DNA from: Streptomyces calvus
Lineage (GTDB): Bacteria; Actinomycetota; Actinomycetes; Streptomycetales; Streptomycetaceae
Length of the DNA: 64,000 bases
Reading direction: 5' to 3'
NCBI RefSeq assembly: GCF_006782915.1
Contig: NZ_VCNP01000017.1
Location: 1 to 64,000, forward strand
How positions within the stretch are numbered: the first letter of the stretch is position 1; each line of letters begins with the position of its first letter. Below are positions 8,370-18,424 of the stretch, in pieces. Position numbers and translations under genes: made by a program. A model generated the notes under the pieces. It made no database searches and was not told the DNA's origin. It saw nothing but the letters and a program-made list of their open reading frames with translations.

Positions 8370-8862
8370 GCGTCCTCCCGATGAAGGCTGGTGGGGGCGG
8401 GCGGCTTCTGCTGCCCGCGGCCTTGCATGGAACACGGCGGGGTCGCCCGTCGTCGTGCCGCAACGACCGACCGCCGTCCCCGGTCAGCTGGCGCGAGGGG
8501 AACGACGGTCTCCTGTCGTTCGGTGGCCACAGTTTTCGTAGAGCGCCATGACCCTGTCAATACTTTCGACAGCCTTTCGGAAACACTTTCCTCACCAGAA
8601 GAGGACTTGGCGAGTGCATCTTCGCAGGTCACGCCACCTCTTACGCGAACCGTCGCTAGGGATGGAATGGGATGAGGAAGGGACGCACCGCAAGCATGTG
8701 CGTGACCTTCGAAACTTTCGAGAAGGGTGTGGACGCGACTGCGGCGGCCCCTGGAGAATCCGTCAGCCTGCTACGCGCTACGCGGCCCCGCACACCGTCG
8801 ACCCTTCGAAGGACGGCCGGCGTCCGCGTTCCGCGGAGCGGACGCAGCCTGATCAGAACGCC
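8370..8862. other. Upstream region of the xylanase gene
   Basis: I see no gene here. The region carries several GAAA/TTTC elements: 8562-8591 holds CTTTCGAC, CTTTCGGAAAC and CACTTTCC, and 8710-8720 is a perfect CGAAACTTTCG palindrome. Such elements are characteristic of Streptomyces xylanase promoters. The small open frames are overlapping and lack ribosome binding sites. Confidence 0.5.
8710..8720. promoter_or_regulatory. CGAAACTTTCG palindrome, candidate xylanase regulator site
   Basis: A perfect 5-1-5 palindrome lies 340 bp upstream of the xylanase start. The same motif type has been reported upstream of Streptomyces xylanase genes. Related half-sites lie nearer the gene at 8562-8591. Confidence 0.5.
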
Positions 8863-8897
8863 GACGGGACGCTTCGAACGTGTCGAAGCGTCCCGTC
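8863..8897. terminator. Strong hairpin terminator after the immunity gene
   Basis: A perfect 15-bp stem (8863-8877 with 8883-8897, arms GACGGGACGCTTCGA and its complement) has a 5-base loop. It lies 22 bp beyond the stop of the SMI1/KNR4 gene. On the minus strand it ends the RHS-immunity transcript. Confidence 0.85.
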
Positions 8898-8918
8898 TTC
8901 TTCAGGGCGGTGGCTCGG

Positions 8919-9539
8919 TCAGCGGCCGTACGATCCGGCGTACGGATCAGGCTTGCCCGTCCACGGATCGAGCCCCTGCTCCAGCCGCCGCTGGTACTCG
9001 CTCACCGTGAGGAAGACCGCCGAGCCCCGTCCCCACAACGAGAGGTCGCCGAGCGGGCACTCGTCGAACTCCGCGCGCAGCAACCGGGTCAGGAACTCCA
9101 CCATGCCGCAGTCGTAACGGCTCCACAGACCCTCGTCCCGGTCCAGCACCAGCACCGGCCAGGCGTCGGGGTCCGTACCGGAGGCGTCCCAGCACAGGAT
9201 GTCCGCGCTGGAGTCCGCACCCCAGGCGATCAGCCGCGGGCTCGACCCCGCCAGCTCCGGCGACTTCGACGCGAGGGCCCAGGACCGCTCGGCGTTGGCC
9301 GTCTCGTGCTGCATGCCGCCGAACTGCGAGCGCCGCGGTCCGCCCCGGGGCTCCGGGTCCTGGACGACCAGATAGCTCTGGACCGTCCCCGGCCCGTACA
9401 CCTCCATGAACCGCCGGTAGTCGGCGGGGAACTCCGTGCCCCACGACTCCCGCATCCGGTCCCAGTCGACCGTGAGGTCCGGTTCGAGCGCGGGTGGCAT
9501 GAGCTGCTGGAGCGCCTGCCACTCGGGCGTTTCAGTCAC
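8919..9539 (-). CDS. SMI1/KNR4 (SUKH) family protein, probable immunity protein
   Basis: The 206-residue protein has the SUKH-type opening: a short helix, LTVDWDRMRESWGTEFPADYRRFMEVYGPGTV (the W..FP.DYR.F...YG..G signature), then the mixed strand pattern with PRLIAWGADSSADILCWD and WPVLVLDRDEG. SUKH proteins are the commonest immunity proteins of polymorphic toxin systems, binding and blocking a cognate effector. The GTG at 9539 is preceded by a perfect AAGGAGG. The gene follows the giant RHS toxin gene by 24 bp on the same strand and is closed by a strong terminator, so neutralising that toxin is the likely role. Confidence 0.85.
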   Translation of the reverse strand: MTETPEWQALQQLMPPALEPDLTVDWDRMRESWGTEFPADYRRFMEVYGPGTVQSYLVVQDPEPRGGPRRSQFGGMQHETANAERSWALASKSPELAGSSPRLIAWGADSSADILCWDASGTDPDAWPVLVLDRDEGLWSRYDCGMVEFLTRLLRAEFDECPLGDLSLWGRGSAVFLTVSEYQRRLEQGLDPWTGKPDPYAGSYGR

Positions 9540-9563
9540 GTGCTCCTCCTTCACGGGCTCCGG

Positions 9564-12500
9564 TCACGGCGTGCTCCCGGTGGGAACCTGCCGGCCCGTG
9601 TTCGGGTCGTTGAACATACCGAGGTTCCGGCCCGCCAGCGTGTTGGTGATGAAGACGGGCGGGATGACGAGTCCCGGCGTGCCGTCGGGGTTCGTCCCGT
9701 AGGCACTGAGCGTGAAGCCCGTCGGCACCGTCCGGCGGCCACTGTAGCGAGGCGTCACCGTGTAGTAGACGTCCTGGCCCGCCGCGACGGCTTCCCTGAC
9801 CTGGTTCTCGTAGTTCTGCATGTTGTTGGTGCCCTGCTGGGAGCCGTCCTGCGGAGCGTTCGCCCCCCGCGCGCAGGTGGCCAGGTTCTCCAGCTGGGTG
9901 CCGGAACCGGACAGCTGCTTGCCGAGGAGGTGACAGGCGTTGATGTTCTGGTCCACCGGGTGGGCACCGAGCCAGCCCGCGGTGCGCTGCGCCCACCGGT
10001 AGCCGGGAGGCGCGACGACGGAGACGTTCGTCTTCGTCCCCGGGTTCGCCGCCAGATAGCCCTCGGTGAGACAGGCCCGTACGCCCGTGGCCCGGTTGCC
10101 GTTGGCCGCGTCCAGGTCACCGTGCTCGACCCAGCCGCCCCCGCACTTGCCCCGGCTCCCGTTGTCCGGCGTCGGCCGGGGCGCGGGGCGCGGAGTGGGC
10201 GTGGGAGAGGGCTTGGGCTCCTCCTGCCCGGCGCGGTTCACGGCGTCGCGGATGCCCTCGGCCGTGGAGGTGAGGGCGTCACCGAGGCTGTCCAGGAAGC
10301 TGGGCCGCCCCTGCACCTCGGACACCGCCTCGTCGGTGGCGACCGCCGCCACCACCGCGACGACCACGACCGCCGCGATGGGGATCGCGATGGCGAAGTG
10401 ACCGTCCAGCTCGACGCTGCTGACCGGGTTGCCGCCGGTGAACGCGTACCGGTTGCCGGTGTACGGGTCCGCGCCCAGGGACATGTCGGCGAGGGCGCCG
10501 TTGTACATGTCCCGCGTGGTGAAGCGGTTCAGCCCCGGGTCGTAGTTGCGGAAGCCCATGTCGTAGGTGCCGGACCGGGCGTCCCACCGCTTGGCGTTGA
10601 AGCGGTACGGGTTGTACTCCTCCTTCGTCGGGTCGGTGGCGTCGGGCTTGTCGATGCCGGTGAACTCGGACTCGTCGTCCTTGCCGTAGGCCGTGTAGCC
10701 GTACGTCGCCTTGGTGTCGCCGTCGCCGTCGGTGACGGTCTCGACGTCGGTGTGGCCGTTGTAGCCGTAGAAGCCGTCCTCGGTCGTGCCGTCGGCGTGG
10801 TGCTTGACCTGCGACAGCCGCTCGCCCCACGGGCTGTACTGGTACGACTTGGTCAGCTCACCGGCGACCCGCTCGTCCAGTACCTCACCGGACAGCCCCA
10901 GGTAGGAGAAGTCGGTGGTCTTGCCGTCCACCGTCTTCGAGGTGGTGCGGTCCAGCGGGTCGAAGGCGTACGTGGTCGACTTCATCGCGCCGTCGGCGCC
11001 CCGCTGCTGGGACTCCACGACGTGGTCGAAGCCGTCGTACACGTTCCGCGAGACGATCTCGCCGCCGGCGAGGACCGACTCCTGGCGCCCGAACGGGTCG
11101 TAGTTGAACCGGGAGGTCGCCCCGCCCGTGGTCGAGGTCAGCAGCCGGTTGCGGTCGTAGACGAACGTCGTCGACGTGCCCCGGACCGACTGGCTGACGA
11201 CGTTGGAGTTGTCGTCGTGGACGTAGGTCTCGGTGCCCGCGCCGTTGCCGGTCTTCACCGACTTCGCCAGCCGGTCGGCCGGGTCGTAGGTGTAGTCCGT
11301 GGTGGATTCGAGGTACGCCGCGTGGTTGTCGGCGTTCATCTTCTTCGCGGTGTCCCGCGCCTTGTTGCCGTTCGGGTCGTAGGCGTAGCTGTGCGAGGCG
11401 ACCAGCGTGCTGCCGTCCGCCTTCTTCTCCACCGTGCTCTTCACGGCGCCGTCGAGGTAGTACGTGTAGTCGACGGTGTTGCCGTTGGCCTTGGTCTCCC
11501 TCAGCTTCAGACCGCGGTCGGTGTACGTGTACGACGACACCTTCGGGTCGGTGTCCGTCGCCGACTTGCCGACGGAGACCGTCTTGACCAGTTCCCGCAG
11601 GTCGTAGGTGTACTTGGAGAACTGGTCGGGGTGCGTGACCGTCTCCAGCCGGCCGTTGGCGTCATAGGTGAACGCCGTGGTCTTCGTCCGCTGGTCGGCC
11701 AGCGCCTCGGTGACCGACTTCACCTGGTTGAGCGCGTCGTGCGCCACGGAGTACGTGACCGCCTCGGCGTCCGGCGAGGTGTCGTCGATCGACGTCAGAT
11801 TGCCGTTGACGTCATAGCCGTAGGTGAAGGTGTGCTTCTCGTTGTCGGTCTCGCCGCTGGTGTCGCGGACCAGCTTCACCGCGTCGGCGACCACGACGCC
11901 GCCGCCGCTCTGCTCCAGCTTCAGCTCCGCGTCCGCGCCCTGCTCGAGGCTGTAGGAGCCCAGCGACACCCAGGTGCCGGTGTTCGCGGACTGGTCCCGG
12001 GTCACCGACGGCTCGGTGGTGGTGCCGTGGGTCAGCGTGTACTTCGCCGCGGTGGCCGCGCCCGTCACCTTCGGGTACTTCACGTACGCGGTGTATGTGC
12101 CGTCCTGGGGGATGTTGAGCTTCCAGGTGAAGGCGTCGGTGCCGGTGCCCGCCGCGTGGGTACGGTGGTCGTAGCCCTGCTGACCGGTGCTGTCCCCCTT
12201 CGTCCAGGTGCCGGTGGCGGCGGTGTTCTGGGTGTCGGAGTTGTCGACGAGCACGACGTGCTTGCCGACCGGGACACCGTCGTCCGACTTCGACTTGAGC
12301 GCCCCGTTGGGGTAGTAGGCCCACGTCATGGTGCGGTCGGCGTCGCCACCGGCGGACGTCAGCGTGCGCTTGGTCTGCTGGCCGAGGTCGTTGTAGTCGT
12401 AGGTGGTGACGATGTCCCAGGGATCGGTGGCCGACTTCGCCCACCCGTTGTCGAAGTAGGTGAACGTGGTGTCATTGCGGACCGTCTGCCCCTCGGACGG

Positions 12501-15500
12501 GGGCATGGAGGTCTTCTTGACCTGGCCGACCGCGTCGTAGACCGTCTCGGTGTAGACGTTCGGGTCGTTGTAGCGGGCGTCCGCCGGGTCGTAGGGCTGG
12601 TACTGCTTGACCGGGCGGTTCAGCGCGTCGTACTCGGTGCGCTGGGTGAACGCCTCCGTCGTCCCGGCCGCGGTGGCCCGCGGGGTCAGCACCTTGGTGG
12701 TGTTGCCGACCTCGTCGTACTCGTACTTCGTGGTCCGGTACGTGATCGGCGAGGTGTCCGAGTGCGGGATCTTGACCTCGGTGGTCTTGCCGCGCTCGTC
12801 GTAGGTGACGGTGGAGGTGTTGTTCTCCGCGTCCGTGGAGGAGACGACCCGCGAGTCCTTGTCGTAGGACCGCTTCGTGGACTTCCCCGCCGCGTCGGTC
12901 ACCGTGGTGATGCGGTGGTTCCAGTCGTACGCCGTCTTGGAGGTGAAGTCGTCGGGGTCCGCGGTCGCGTTCTTCTTCGGGTCGATGACCGTGACGACGT
13001 TGCCGACGCTGTCGTAGACGTACGAGATCCGGTCGCCGCCCGCGTTGACCACGGAGGTGAGCTGGTAGATCTCGTTGTAGTGGTTGGTCGTGGTGTACGA
13101 GCCCGCCACCGCGCCGGCGACGTTGCCCTTCGGCTCGGTCGTCGTCCTGAGGTTGCCGACCTTGTCGTAGGTGTACGTCGTCACCCGCGGCACCGACTGG
13201 TTGTTGGCGGGAGCCGTCGCCGAGGTGACCTGGTCGGCGGCGTCGTACGACGCCTTCGACACCGCCCCGTGCGGCGCGGTGGTCTCCACGACGTTGTCGT
13301 TCGGGTCGTACTTCGGCGCCGGAGTGGTGATGAGGATCCCGGCGTCCTGGTCCTTGGGCACCGTGCTGACCAGCGGACGCCCGTAGGTGTCGTAGGTCTG
13401 CGTGGTCTTCTTGCCCAGGGCGTCGACGACCTCGGTGACCTGGCCGCGCTCGTCGTACACGTACGACGTGGTCGTGTCGAGCGCGTCGGTGATCTTCGCC
13501 GGGTAACCGGTCGGACCGAACTCGCTGTTGGTCGTCGGGTTGCCGTTGGCGTCGGTCGCCCGCGTCAGCTGGCCGTACCCGTCGTACTCGTACGACGTGG
13601 TGTAGTCGCCGGCGGTCGCGGTGGCGACGCCCTTGGGGTCGGTGACCGTCTTCAGGTTGCCGAAGGTGTCGTACCCGAACTGCCAGGAGTGGCCCAGCGG
13701 GGACGTCTTGCGGAACAGGTCCGCGGCGAAACCGTCGGCGCGGGTGGCGTACTCGAACGTCGCCGCGTGCTCCGGGTACGAGCCGGTGCCGGTGCCGCAG
13801 GTGGTCGCCGGGTCCGGGGGTGTGTTGCCGTTCTCCTTGATGGACTCCGCGTCCAGCTTCCACAGCGGGTAGCCGGTCTTCTGGTCGTAGCAGAACGCGG
13901 TCTTGGCGCCGTTGTCCTCCGTCAGGAGAGTGACGTTGTTGTCCGCGTCCCAGCTCAGGTCGATCTTCTGCGACTTGGCGTTGACCGTCCGCACCGGCCG
14001 GGCGAAGTCGTCGGTGACGTACGTCGTCGCGTGCGCCTCGGCGTCGGTGACGGTGGTGTCCGTGAACTTGGTGTTCGTCGTGTTCGCCGCGTAGGCGAAC
14101 CCGGTGTCACCGCCGAGCCGGTCGTTGATCGTCTTCGTCCACCAGTGGTACTTCGGGTCGTCGCCGGTCTGCGGGGAGTAGTACGTCAGCCGGGTGGCGT
14201 TGCCGCGCGGGTCGGTGGCCTTGACCAGCTTGACGTTCTTGTTGCCCTGGGTGGCGTCGTAGGTGAACGTGAAGACCTTGGGCTGCGCGGAGCCGTCACC
14301 GTCGGTGAACTGCCCGAGCAGGCCCTTGTCGGTGTAGTAGAAGGAGATCTTCCGGCCCGAGATGTCCTTGATGGACTTGACGTGGTCGTAGATCTTGGAG
14401 TTGGTCAGGTTGGAGCCGGTGACCTTGGCGCCGGTGTCGTCGATGTAGTCGTACGACGCGTCGCCCTTGCGGTAGTAGTCGACGGTCAGCGACTGACGGC
14501 CCGCCGGGTCCGTGATGTAGGTGAGGAACTTCGTCGGCTTGTTGTTGGACTTGCGCTCCTCGTACGTGTACGTCTGCGTGTTGCCGTTCTTGTCGACGAC
14601 CGACGTCAGATAGCCGTCGCAGCCGAAGAGGAAGCGGGTGCCGTCCGGACGCAGCAGCGTCCAGGCGTCCGGAACCGGGTCCTTGTCCGGGGTGCAGTCC
14701 AGGTCCGGCTTGGCGGTGAGGCGGTAGTGGACGCCCGCGGGCGCCTTCCAGGTGCCGTCGTCCTGCTTGCGGAAGACGTGCGTGGTGCCGTCACCGTCCG
14801 GCAGGCGGACCTCGGTCGGGTGCGGGTTGGGGTGGAAGTCCAGCGGCGCGCCGAGCCGGATGGGCCCGGCGAACTGGGCGGACCAGCCCGCTCCGATCAC
14901 CGTGTCGGAGGTGTCGAGCGAGTTGTACGCGAACCTGGCGAACGTCGTCAGCCCGCGACCGGGGTTGGAGAACGCGTTGTAGGACCAGACGCTGTTGCCC
15001 GCGGCCAGGTTGTTCATCACCGTGGACCCGGCGCCGGTGTTCTTGCCGGTGTAGGCGTAGAACTTCTCCAGGCCCAGGGTGTTGGAGGTGGGGTCCTCGA
15101 CCGCGATGTTCTGCTTCAGGCCGGGGATGCCGCCGGTCCCGTCGGAGAGCCAGGCGCCGGTGGTGGTGTCGAGGAGGTCCCAGGTCAGGACGTAGTCGGT
15201 GCGCTTGTTGCCCGAGCCGCTGTTGATGGGGGTCTTGACCTGCGCCTGGAGGGTGACGGTGTCACCGGGGACGACGTCCTTGGGCAGGGCCGTGCGGACC
15301 TGGTTGCCGCCGGTGGTGGCGTCGGTGCCGTCGGGCAGCGCCCAGGTGTAGGACAGCGCCCGGTCGGCGGCCTTCCAGGTGGTGTCGGTGGTGTTGGTGA
15401 GAGTGAACTCGACCGAGTACTCCGAGTTCGGGGTCATCCGCGCCGGGGTCTTCGGCGCGTGGTAGGTGGAGGCGGTGGTCGCGTCGACGTAGGTGACCAC

Positions 15501-18320
15501 CATGCGCGGGCGCAGCCGCTTCTCGCCCGCCTCGGAGGAGAGGAAGACGGTCCGCTCCTGCTGGACCGACTCGTCCCGCATCCTCACCAGCACGCCCTGC
15601 CCGGTGCCGGGGTCGCGCACCCAGTCCTGGACCAGGCTGGTGGCGTTCCAGTCGCGGCGGGAGGGGTCGTTGCTCATCGCCGCGACGGTGTCGGCGAGCG
15701 CGGCGCCGGCGTCCCCACCGGGGGTGGTCCAGTCGGTGGTGGCGTCGGCCTTGGTCCAGGTGGCCGTGGCCTCGTCGAAGTCACGGGTCAGCGGGCGCAT
15801 CTCGTACACCGCGCCGGAGGCCCCGGTGGTGGTCTGCGTGCCCCACAGCCGCAAGGTGGCGTCCAGGACCCGCGCGGACGTCGGCAGGCCGAGGTCGGGG
15901 AACTTCAGCGCCGCCCGGGTGGTGCCGTAGGAGGGGGAGTTGTTGCCGACCGCGAGCCAGTTCTGCGGCACGCCGTCGGTGAGCGTGTCGTGCGGGGTGG
16001 CCGACTCCGTCGAGGACAGCGTGGTGTCCTGAGCCGCCTCGACGACCTTGGTGGTACGGCCCGCCTTCGGCAGCCGCACCAGCTGGGTCGGCGCCGCGGT
16101 GACCCGGCCGTCCTTGGTCTTGACGGCGACCATGTAGTAGTACGCCCGCCCGAACGGGTCCGAGCTGTCGGCCGCGGTCGGGGTGGCGGAGGTGTCCGTG
16201 TAGGAGGTGGTGTTCGAGGCCACGGGCGCGACCAGGGTCGCGGCGGACGGGGTGAACGTCTGGAACACCGAGCGGTGGACCTGGTACTCGACGATGTCGT
16301 CGGCGGTGGTGGCCGTGGACGGGTCGGTGTAGGCCGACCACTTCAGCTCCGCGCCGGTGTCGTGGATCGTCGTCGGCGGGTCCAGCTCGACGCCGGGCCG
16401 GCCGTAGGTGAGGACCAGACGCGGGTAGTTGGCCGTCTCCCCGTTGTAGGCGAACTCGCTGCCCTCGTAGCGGGGGCCGCCCTTGGGGCCGTCGGCGGAC
16501 TCGTCGCCCGCCTTGACCACGAACCCGTGGTTGTCGTGGGTGCCGTCGATCCACTGCTGGACCGTCCTCGTCACCGGGAACGAGTGCCAGGTGTTCACCT
16601 GCGAGGGCTGCTTGGTGACCACTCCGCCCTTGGTGAACCGCACCGAGTCCGCGATCACCGCGGTGCCGGTGGACGCCGGTCCGTCACCGAGGACGACCTT
16701 GCCCACGGTGCCCGCCTTGAAGCGGTGCGTGCCCAGGGTCTTCCACACGCCCGCGGTGCCCGCCGACTGGTCGACGGTGTACGTCGTGGAGCCGCCGTCG
16801 TAGGTGACCGTGTAGGGGGCGTTGGTGGCACGGTCGGCGGCGGGCACGTAGTGCGCCTCGACCTGGTACTCGCCGTCCTCCGGCAGGCTGGGCTGCCAGG
16901 TGTAGGTGTCGCCGGCGACGGTGTCCTTGTTGTAGCGGTAGTCCTGGTTGGTCGCGTACTGCGTGTACGCCGTGTTCCCCGAGACGGGCCAGGAGCCCTT
17001 CGCGGCCGTGGTGCCCAGGTCACCGTCGTCGACCAGCACCGACGTGCCCGACAGCTCACCGGTCAGACCGCTGGCGTTGTTCCAGGTCGCGCCGGACTCC
17101 GACCAGGCGCCGGTGGCGCGGTGCGCCTCCAGTTGCACCTCGGTGGTGCCGGTGGTGTGGGTCTGGTCGTAGTACAGCCGCAGATCGGCCGAGTCCAGCT
17201 TCGTCCCGGCCGGGATGCTGCCGATGGGGAAGCGCAGCAGGGCGCGGGAGCTGCCCGTGGAGGTGTTGCCGACCGACAGGCGCCAGTTGTCGTCGTAGTT
17301 CGATGTCGGACCGTCCGACGAGATCATCACGTCCTGCGCCGTGGACGGCGTCGGGGCGATGGAGATCGTCGGGTCGATGGTGACCGGATACCGCCGCTCC
17401 TTGGCCGCCAGCCACTTGGCGTCCGGCGTCACGGCCAGCTTCCAGGACGAGCCGTCTCTGGTGAGCTTCTGGGCGACCTTGGTGCTGTAGCCGGTGCCGT
17501 AGGGCGACTCGCGGTCCTTCGCCGCGTCCGTCATGAACGCCGCGGGCATCACCAGCACCGGATCGGCCGACTCACCGTGGAAGGCGATCGAGCCGTCCTT
17601 GCGCGCCTTCGGCGTCAGACCGTCGGTGTCCAGCGTGAACGTGAAGGTCACCGGCCCGTCCGGGGCCCCGGCCAGGACGATGTTCTCCTTCACCCGTCCG
17701 GGACCGACCTGGTACGACAGATCGGCGCCGGGGAGCGCGTCGCGGTAGGTGACGGTGTCGCCCTCGGCCACCGGCGCCAGCTCCGCGGCCCCGGGCAGAC
17801 CGACCGTCACGGCGTGCCCGTCCGCGGACTCCACCCGCAGCAGGCGCTCCGCGTCCGAGCCGAACCAGCTCCGCGTCGCGTTGCTGGTGTTGGCGAACTC
17901 GAATCCCTTACGGCCGCTTTCCTCGACCGTGGGGTCGATGTCCTTCCACGACTTCCCGGAACGGTAGGCGGTGGGGGTGGCCGAGACCTCCGCCTGTACG
18001 CGTCCGTCGGAAAGCTGCCAGAACCGGGCGTTCGCGGTGCGCCGCCCGGCCAGTTCCTTGACGCGCTTCACCTTCGGTGCGTTCTTGCCCCGGGGCAGTT
18101 TCTGCCGGTCGGCTATCCCGGCCTCGTTGTGCGAGGGCGGTTCGGCGTCTTCGCCGCCGTCCTCGCCGTCGTCACCGAACCAGCCCTTGACGGTGTCGAC
18201 GACTCCGCTGCCGTCGTCACCGTCGGACGCTGGTGCGGCGTGGGCGAGCTGGGGCAGCGCGGTGCTCATCACCGCTGCCGCCACCAGGCAGGCCGTTGCC
18301 CTTCCCAGTCTGGGTCTCAC
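9564..18320 (-). CDS. Secreted RHS/YD-repeat polymorphic toxin with C-terminal nuclease-like domain
   Basis: The 2918-residue protein has a Sec signal peptide (cleavage after AHA near residue 28), then an Asp/Glu-rich linker. Two DNRLRE-type modules are recognisable (RALLRFPIGSIPAG; RAALKFPDLGLPTS), as are two golvesin-like modules with CBM-like strands (TYTWQPSLPEDGEY; TAYVKYPKV). A long run of YD/RHS repeats follows (YDxxGRL-type), then an RHS core ending NRYAFTGGNPVSSVELDGH near residue 2640. Next come a hydrophobic segment (FAIAIPIAAVVVVAVVAAVA), a Pro/Thr linker and a ~200-residue tail. The tail motif NACHLLGKQLSGSGTQLENL resembles the His motif of the DNA/RNA non-specific endonuclease NS_2 (EssD-like) type. 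The shell would encapsulate the toxin. The SUKH gene follows directly. Confidence 0.85.
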   Translation of the reverse strand: MRPRLGRATACLVAAAVMSTALPQLAHAAPASDGDDGSGVVDTVKGWFGDDGEDGGEDAEPPSHNEAGIADRQKLPRGKNAPKVKRVKELAGRRTANARFWQLSDGRVQAEVSATPTAYRSGKSWKDIDPTVEESGRKGFEFANTSNATRSWFGSDAERLLRVESADGHAVTVGLPGAAELAPVAEGDTVTYRDALPGADLSYQVGPGRVKENIVLAGAPDGPVTFTFTLDTDGLTPKARKDGSIAFHGESADPVLVMPAAFMTDAAKDRESPYGTGYSTKVAQKLTRDGSSWKLAVTPDAKWLAAKERRYPVTIDPTISIAPTPSTAQDVMISSDGPTSNYDDNWRLSVGNTSTGSSRALLRFPIGSIPAGTKLDSADLRLYYDQTHTTGTTEVQLEAHRATGAWSESGATWNNASGLTGELSGTSVLVDDGDLGTTAAKGSWPVSGNTAYTQYATNQDYRYNKDTVAGDTYTWQPSLPEDGEYQVEAHYVPAADRATNAPYTVTYDGGSTTYTVDQSAGTAGVWKTLGTHRFKAGTVGKVVLGDGPASTGTAVIADSVRFTKGGVVTKQPSQVNTWHSFPVTRTVQQWIDGTHDNHGFVVKAGDESADGPKGGPRYEGSEFAYNGETANYPRLVLTYGRPGVELDPPTTIHDTGAELKWSAYTDPSTATTADDIVEYQVHRSVFQTFTPSAATLVAPVASNTTSYTDTSATPTAADSSDPFGRAYYYMVAVKTKDGRVTAAPTQLVRLPKAGRTTKVVEAAQDTTLSSTESATPHDTLTDGVPQNWLAVGNNSPSYGTTRAALKFPDLGLPTSARVLDATLRLWGTQTTTGASGAVYEMRPLTRDFDEATATWTKADATTDWTTPGGDAGAALADTVAAMSNDPSRRDWNATSLVQDWVRDPGTGQGVLVRMRDESVQQERTVFLSSEAGEKRLRPRMVVTYVDATTASTYHAPKTPARMTPNSEYSVEFTLTNTTDTTWKAADRALSYTWALPDGTDATTGGNQVRTALPKDVVPGDTVTLQAQVKTPINSGSGNKRTDYVLTWDLLDTTTGAWLSDGTGGIPGLKQNIAVEDPTSNTLGLEKFYAYTGKNTGAGSTVMNNLAAGNSVWSYNAFSNPGRGLTTFARFAYNSLDTSDTVIGAGWSAQFAGPIRLGAPLDFHPNPHPTEVRLPDGDGTTHVFRKQDDGTWKAPAGVHYRLTAKPDLDCTPDKDPVPDAWTLLRPDGTRFLFGCDGYLTSVVDKNGNTQTYTYEERKSNNKPTKFLTYITDPAGRQSLTVDYYRKGDASYDYIDDTGAKVTGSNLTNSKIYDHVKSIKDISGRKISFYYTDKGLLGQFTDGDGSAQPKVFTFTYDATQGNKNVKLVKATDPRGNATRLTYYSPQTGDDPKYHWWTKTINDRLGGDTGFAYAANTTNTKFTDTTVTDAEAHATTYVTDDFARPVRTVNAKSQKIDLSWDADNNVTLLTEDNGAKTAFCYDQKTGYPLWKLDAESIKENGNTPPDPATTCGTGTGSYPEHAATFEYATRADGFAADLFRKTSPLGHSWQFGYDTFGNLKTVTDPKGVATATAGDYTTSYEYDGYGQLTRATDANGNPTTNSEFGPTGYPAKITDALDTTTSYVYDERGQVTEVVDALGKKTTQTYDTYGRPLVSTVPKDQDAGILITTPAPKYDPNDNVVETTAPHGAVSKASYDAADQVTSATAPANNQSVPRVTTYTYDKVGNLRTTTEPKGNVAGAVAGSYTTTNHYNEIYQLTSVVNAGGDRISYVYDSVGNVVTVIDPKKNATADPDDFTSKTAYDWNHRITTVTDAAGKSTKRSYDKDSRVVSSTDAENNTSTVTYDERGKTTEVKIPHSDTSPITYRTTKYEYDEVGNTTKVLTPRATAAGTTEAFTQRTEYDALNRPVKQYQPYDPADARYNDPNVYTETVYDAVGQVKKTSMPPSEGQTVRNDTTFTYFDNGWAKSATDPWDIVTTYDYNDLGQQTKRTLTSAGGDADRTMTWAYYPNGALKSKSDDGVPVGKHVVLVDNSDTQNTAATGTWTKGDSTGQQGYDHRTHAAGTGTDAFTWKLNIPQDGTYTAYVKYPKVTGAATAAKYTLTHGTTTEPSVTRDQSANTGTWVSLGSYSLEQGADAELKLEQSGGGVVVADAVKLVRDTSGETDNEKHTFTYGYDVNGNLTSIDDTSPDAEAVTYSVAHDALNQVKSVTEALADQRTKTTAFTYDANGRLETVTHPDQFSKYTYDLRELVKTVSVGKSATDTDPKVSSYTYTDRGLKLRETKANGNTVDYTYYLDGAVKSTVEKKADGSTLVASHSYAYDPNGNKARDTAKKMNADNHAAYLESTTDYTYDPADRLAKSVKTGNGAGTETYVHDDNSNVVSQSVRGTSTTFVYDRNRLLTSTTGGATSRFNYDPFGRQESVLAGGEIVSRNVYDGFDHVVESQQRGADGAMKSTTYAFDPLDRTTSKTVDGKTTDFSYLGLSGEVLDERVAGELTKSYQYSPWGERLSQVKHHADGTTEDGFYGYNGHTDVETVTDGDGDTKATYGYTAYGKDDESEFTGIDKPDATDPTKEEYNPYRFNAKRWDARSGTYDMGFRNYDPGLNRFTTRDMYNGALADMSLGADPYTGNRYAFTGGNPVSSVELDGHFAIAIPIAAVVVVAVVAAVATDEAVSEVQGRPSFLDSLGDALTSTAEGIRDAVNRAGQEEPKPSPTPTPRPAPRPTPDNGSRGKCGGGWVEHGDLDAANGNRATGVRACLTEGYLAANPGTKTNVSVVAPPGYRWAQRTAGWLGAHPVDQNINACHLLGKQLSGSGTQLENLATCARGANAPQDGSQQGTNNMQNYENQVREAVAAGQDVYYTVTPRYSGRRTVPTGFTLSAYGTNPDGTPGLVIPPVFITNTLAGRNLGMFNDPNTGRQVPTGSTP

Positions 18321-18424
18321 GCCAAACCTTCCTGATAGAACCTGGCTGAAATCGCCGCCCCCAAGGTGTTTCCGGGGTGTCCGGACAAGGCCGAGGGAAT
18401 GGCGCCGGGATTTTTAGTCAGGCG

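Noticed and set aside
8880-18335. A 3151-codon open frame on the plus strand opposite the RHS gene
   Set aside because: It mirrors the minus-strand RHS gene. Its translation is low-complexity (runs of Val, Gly, Arg) with no recognisable domain. GC-rich codon bias leaves antisense frames open over long coding regions.
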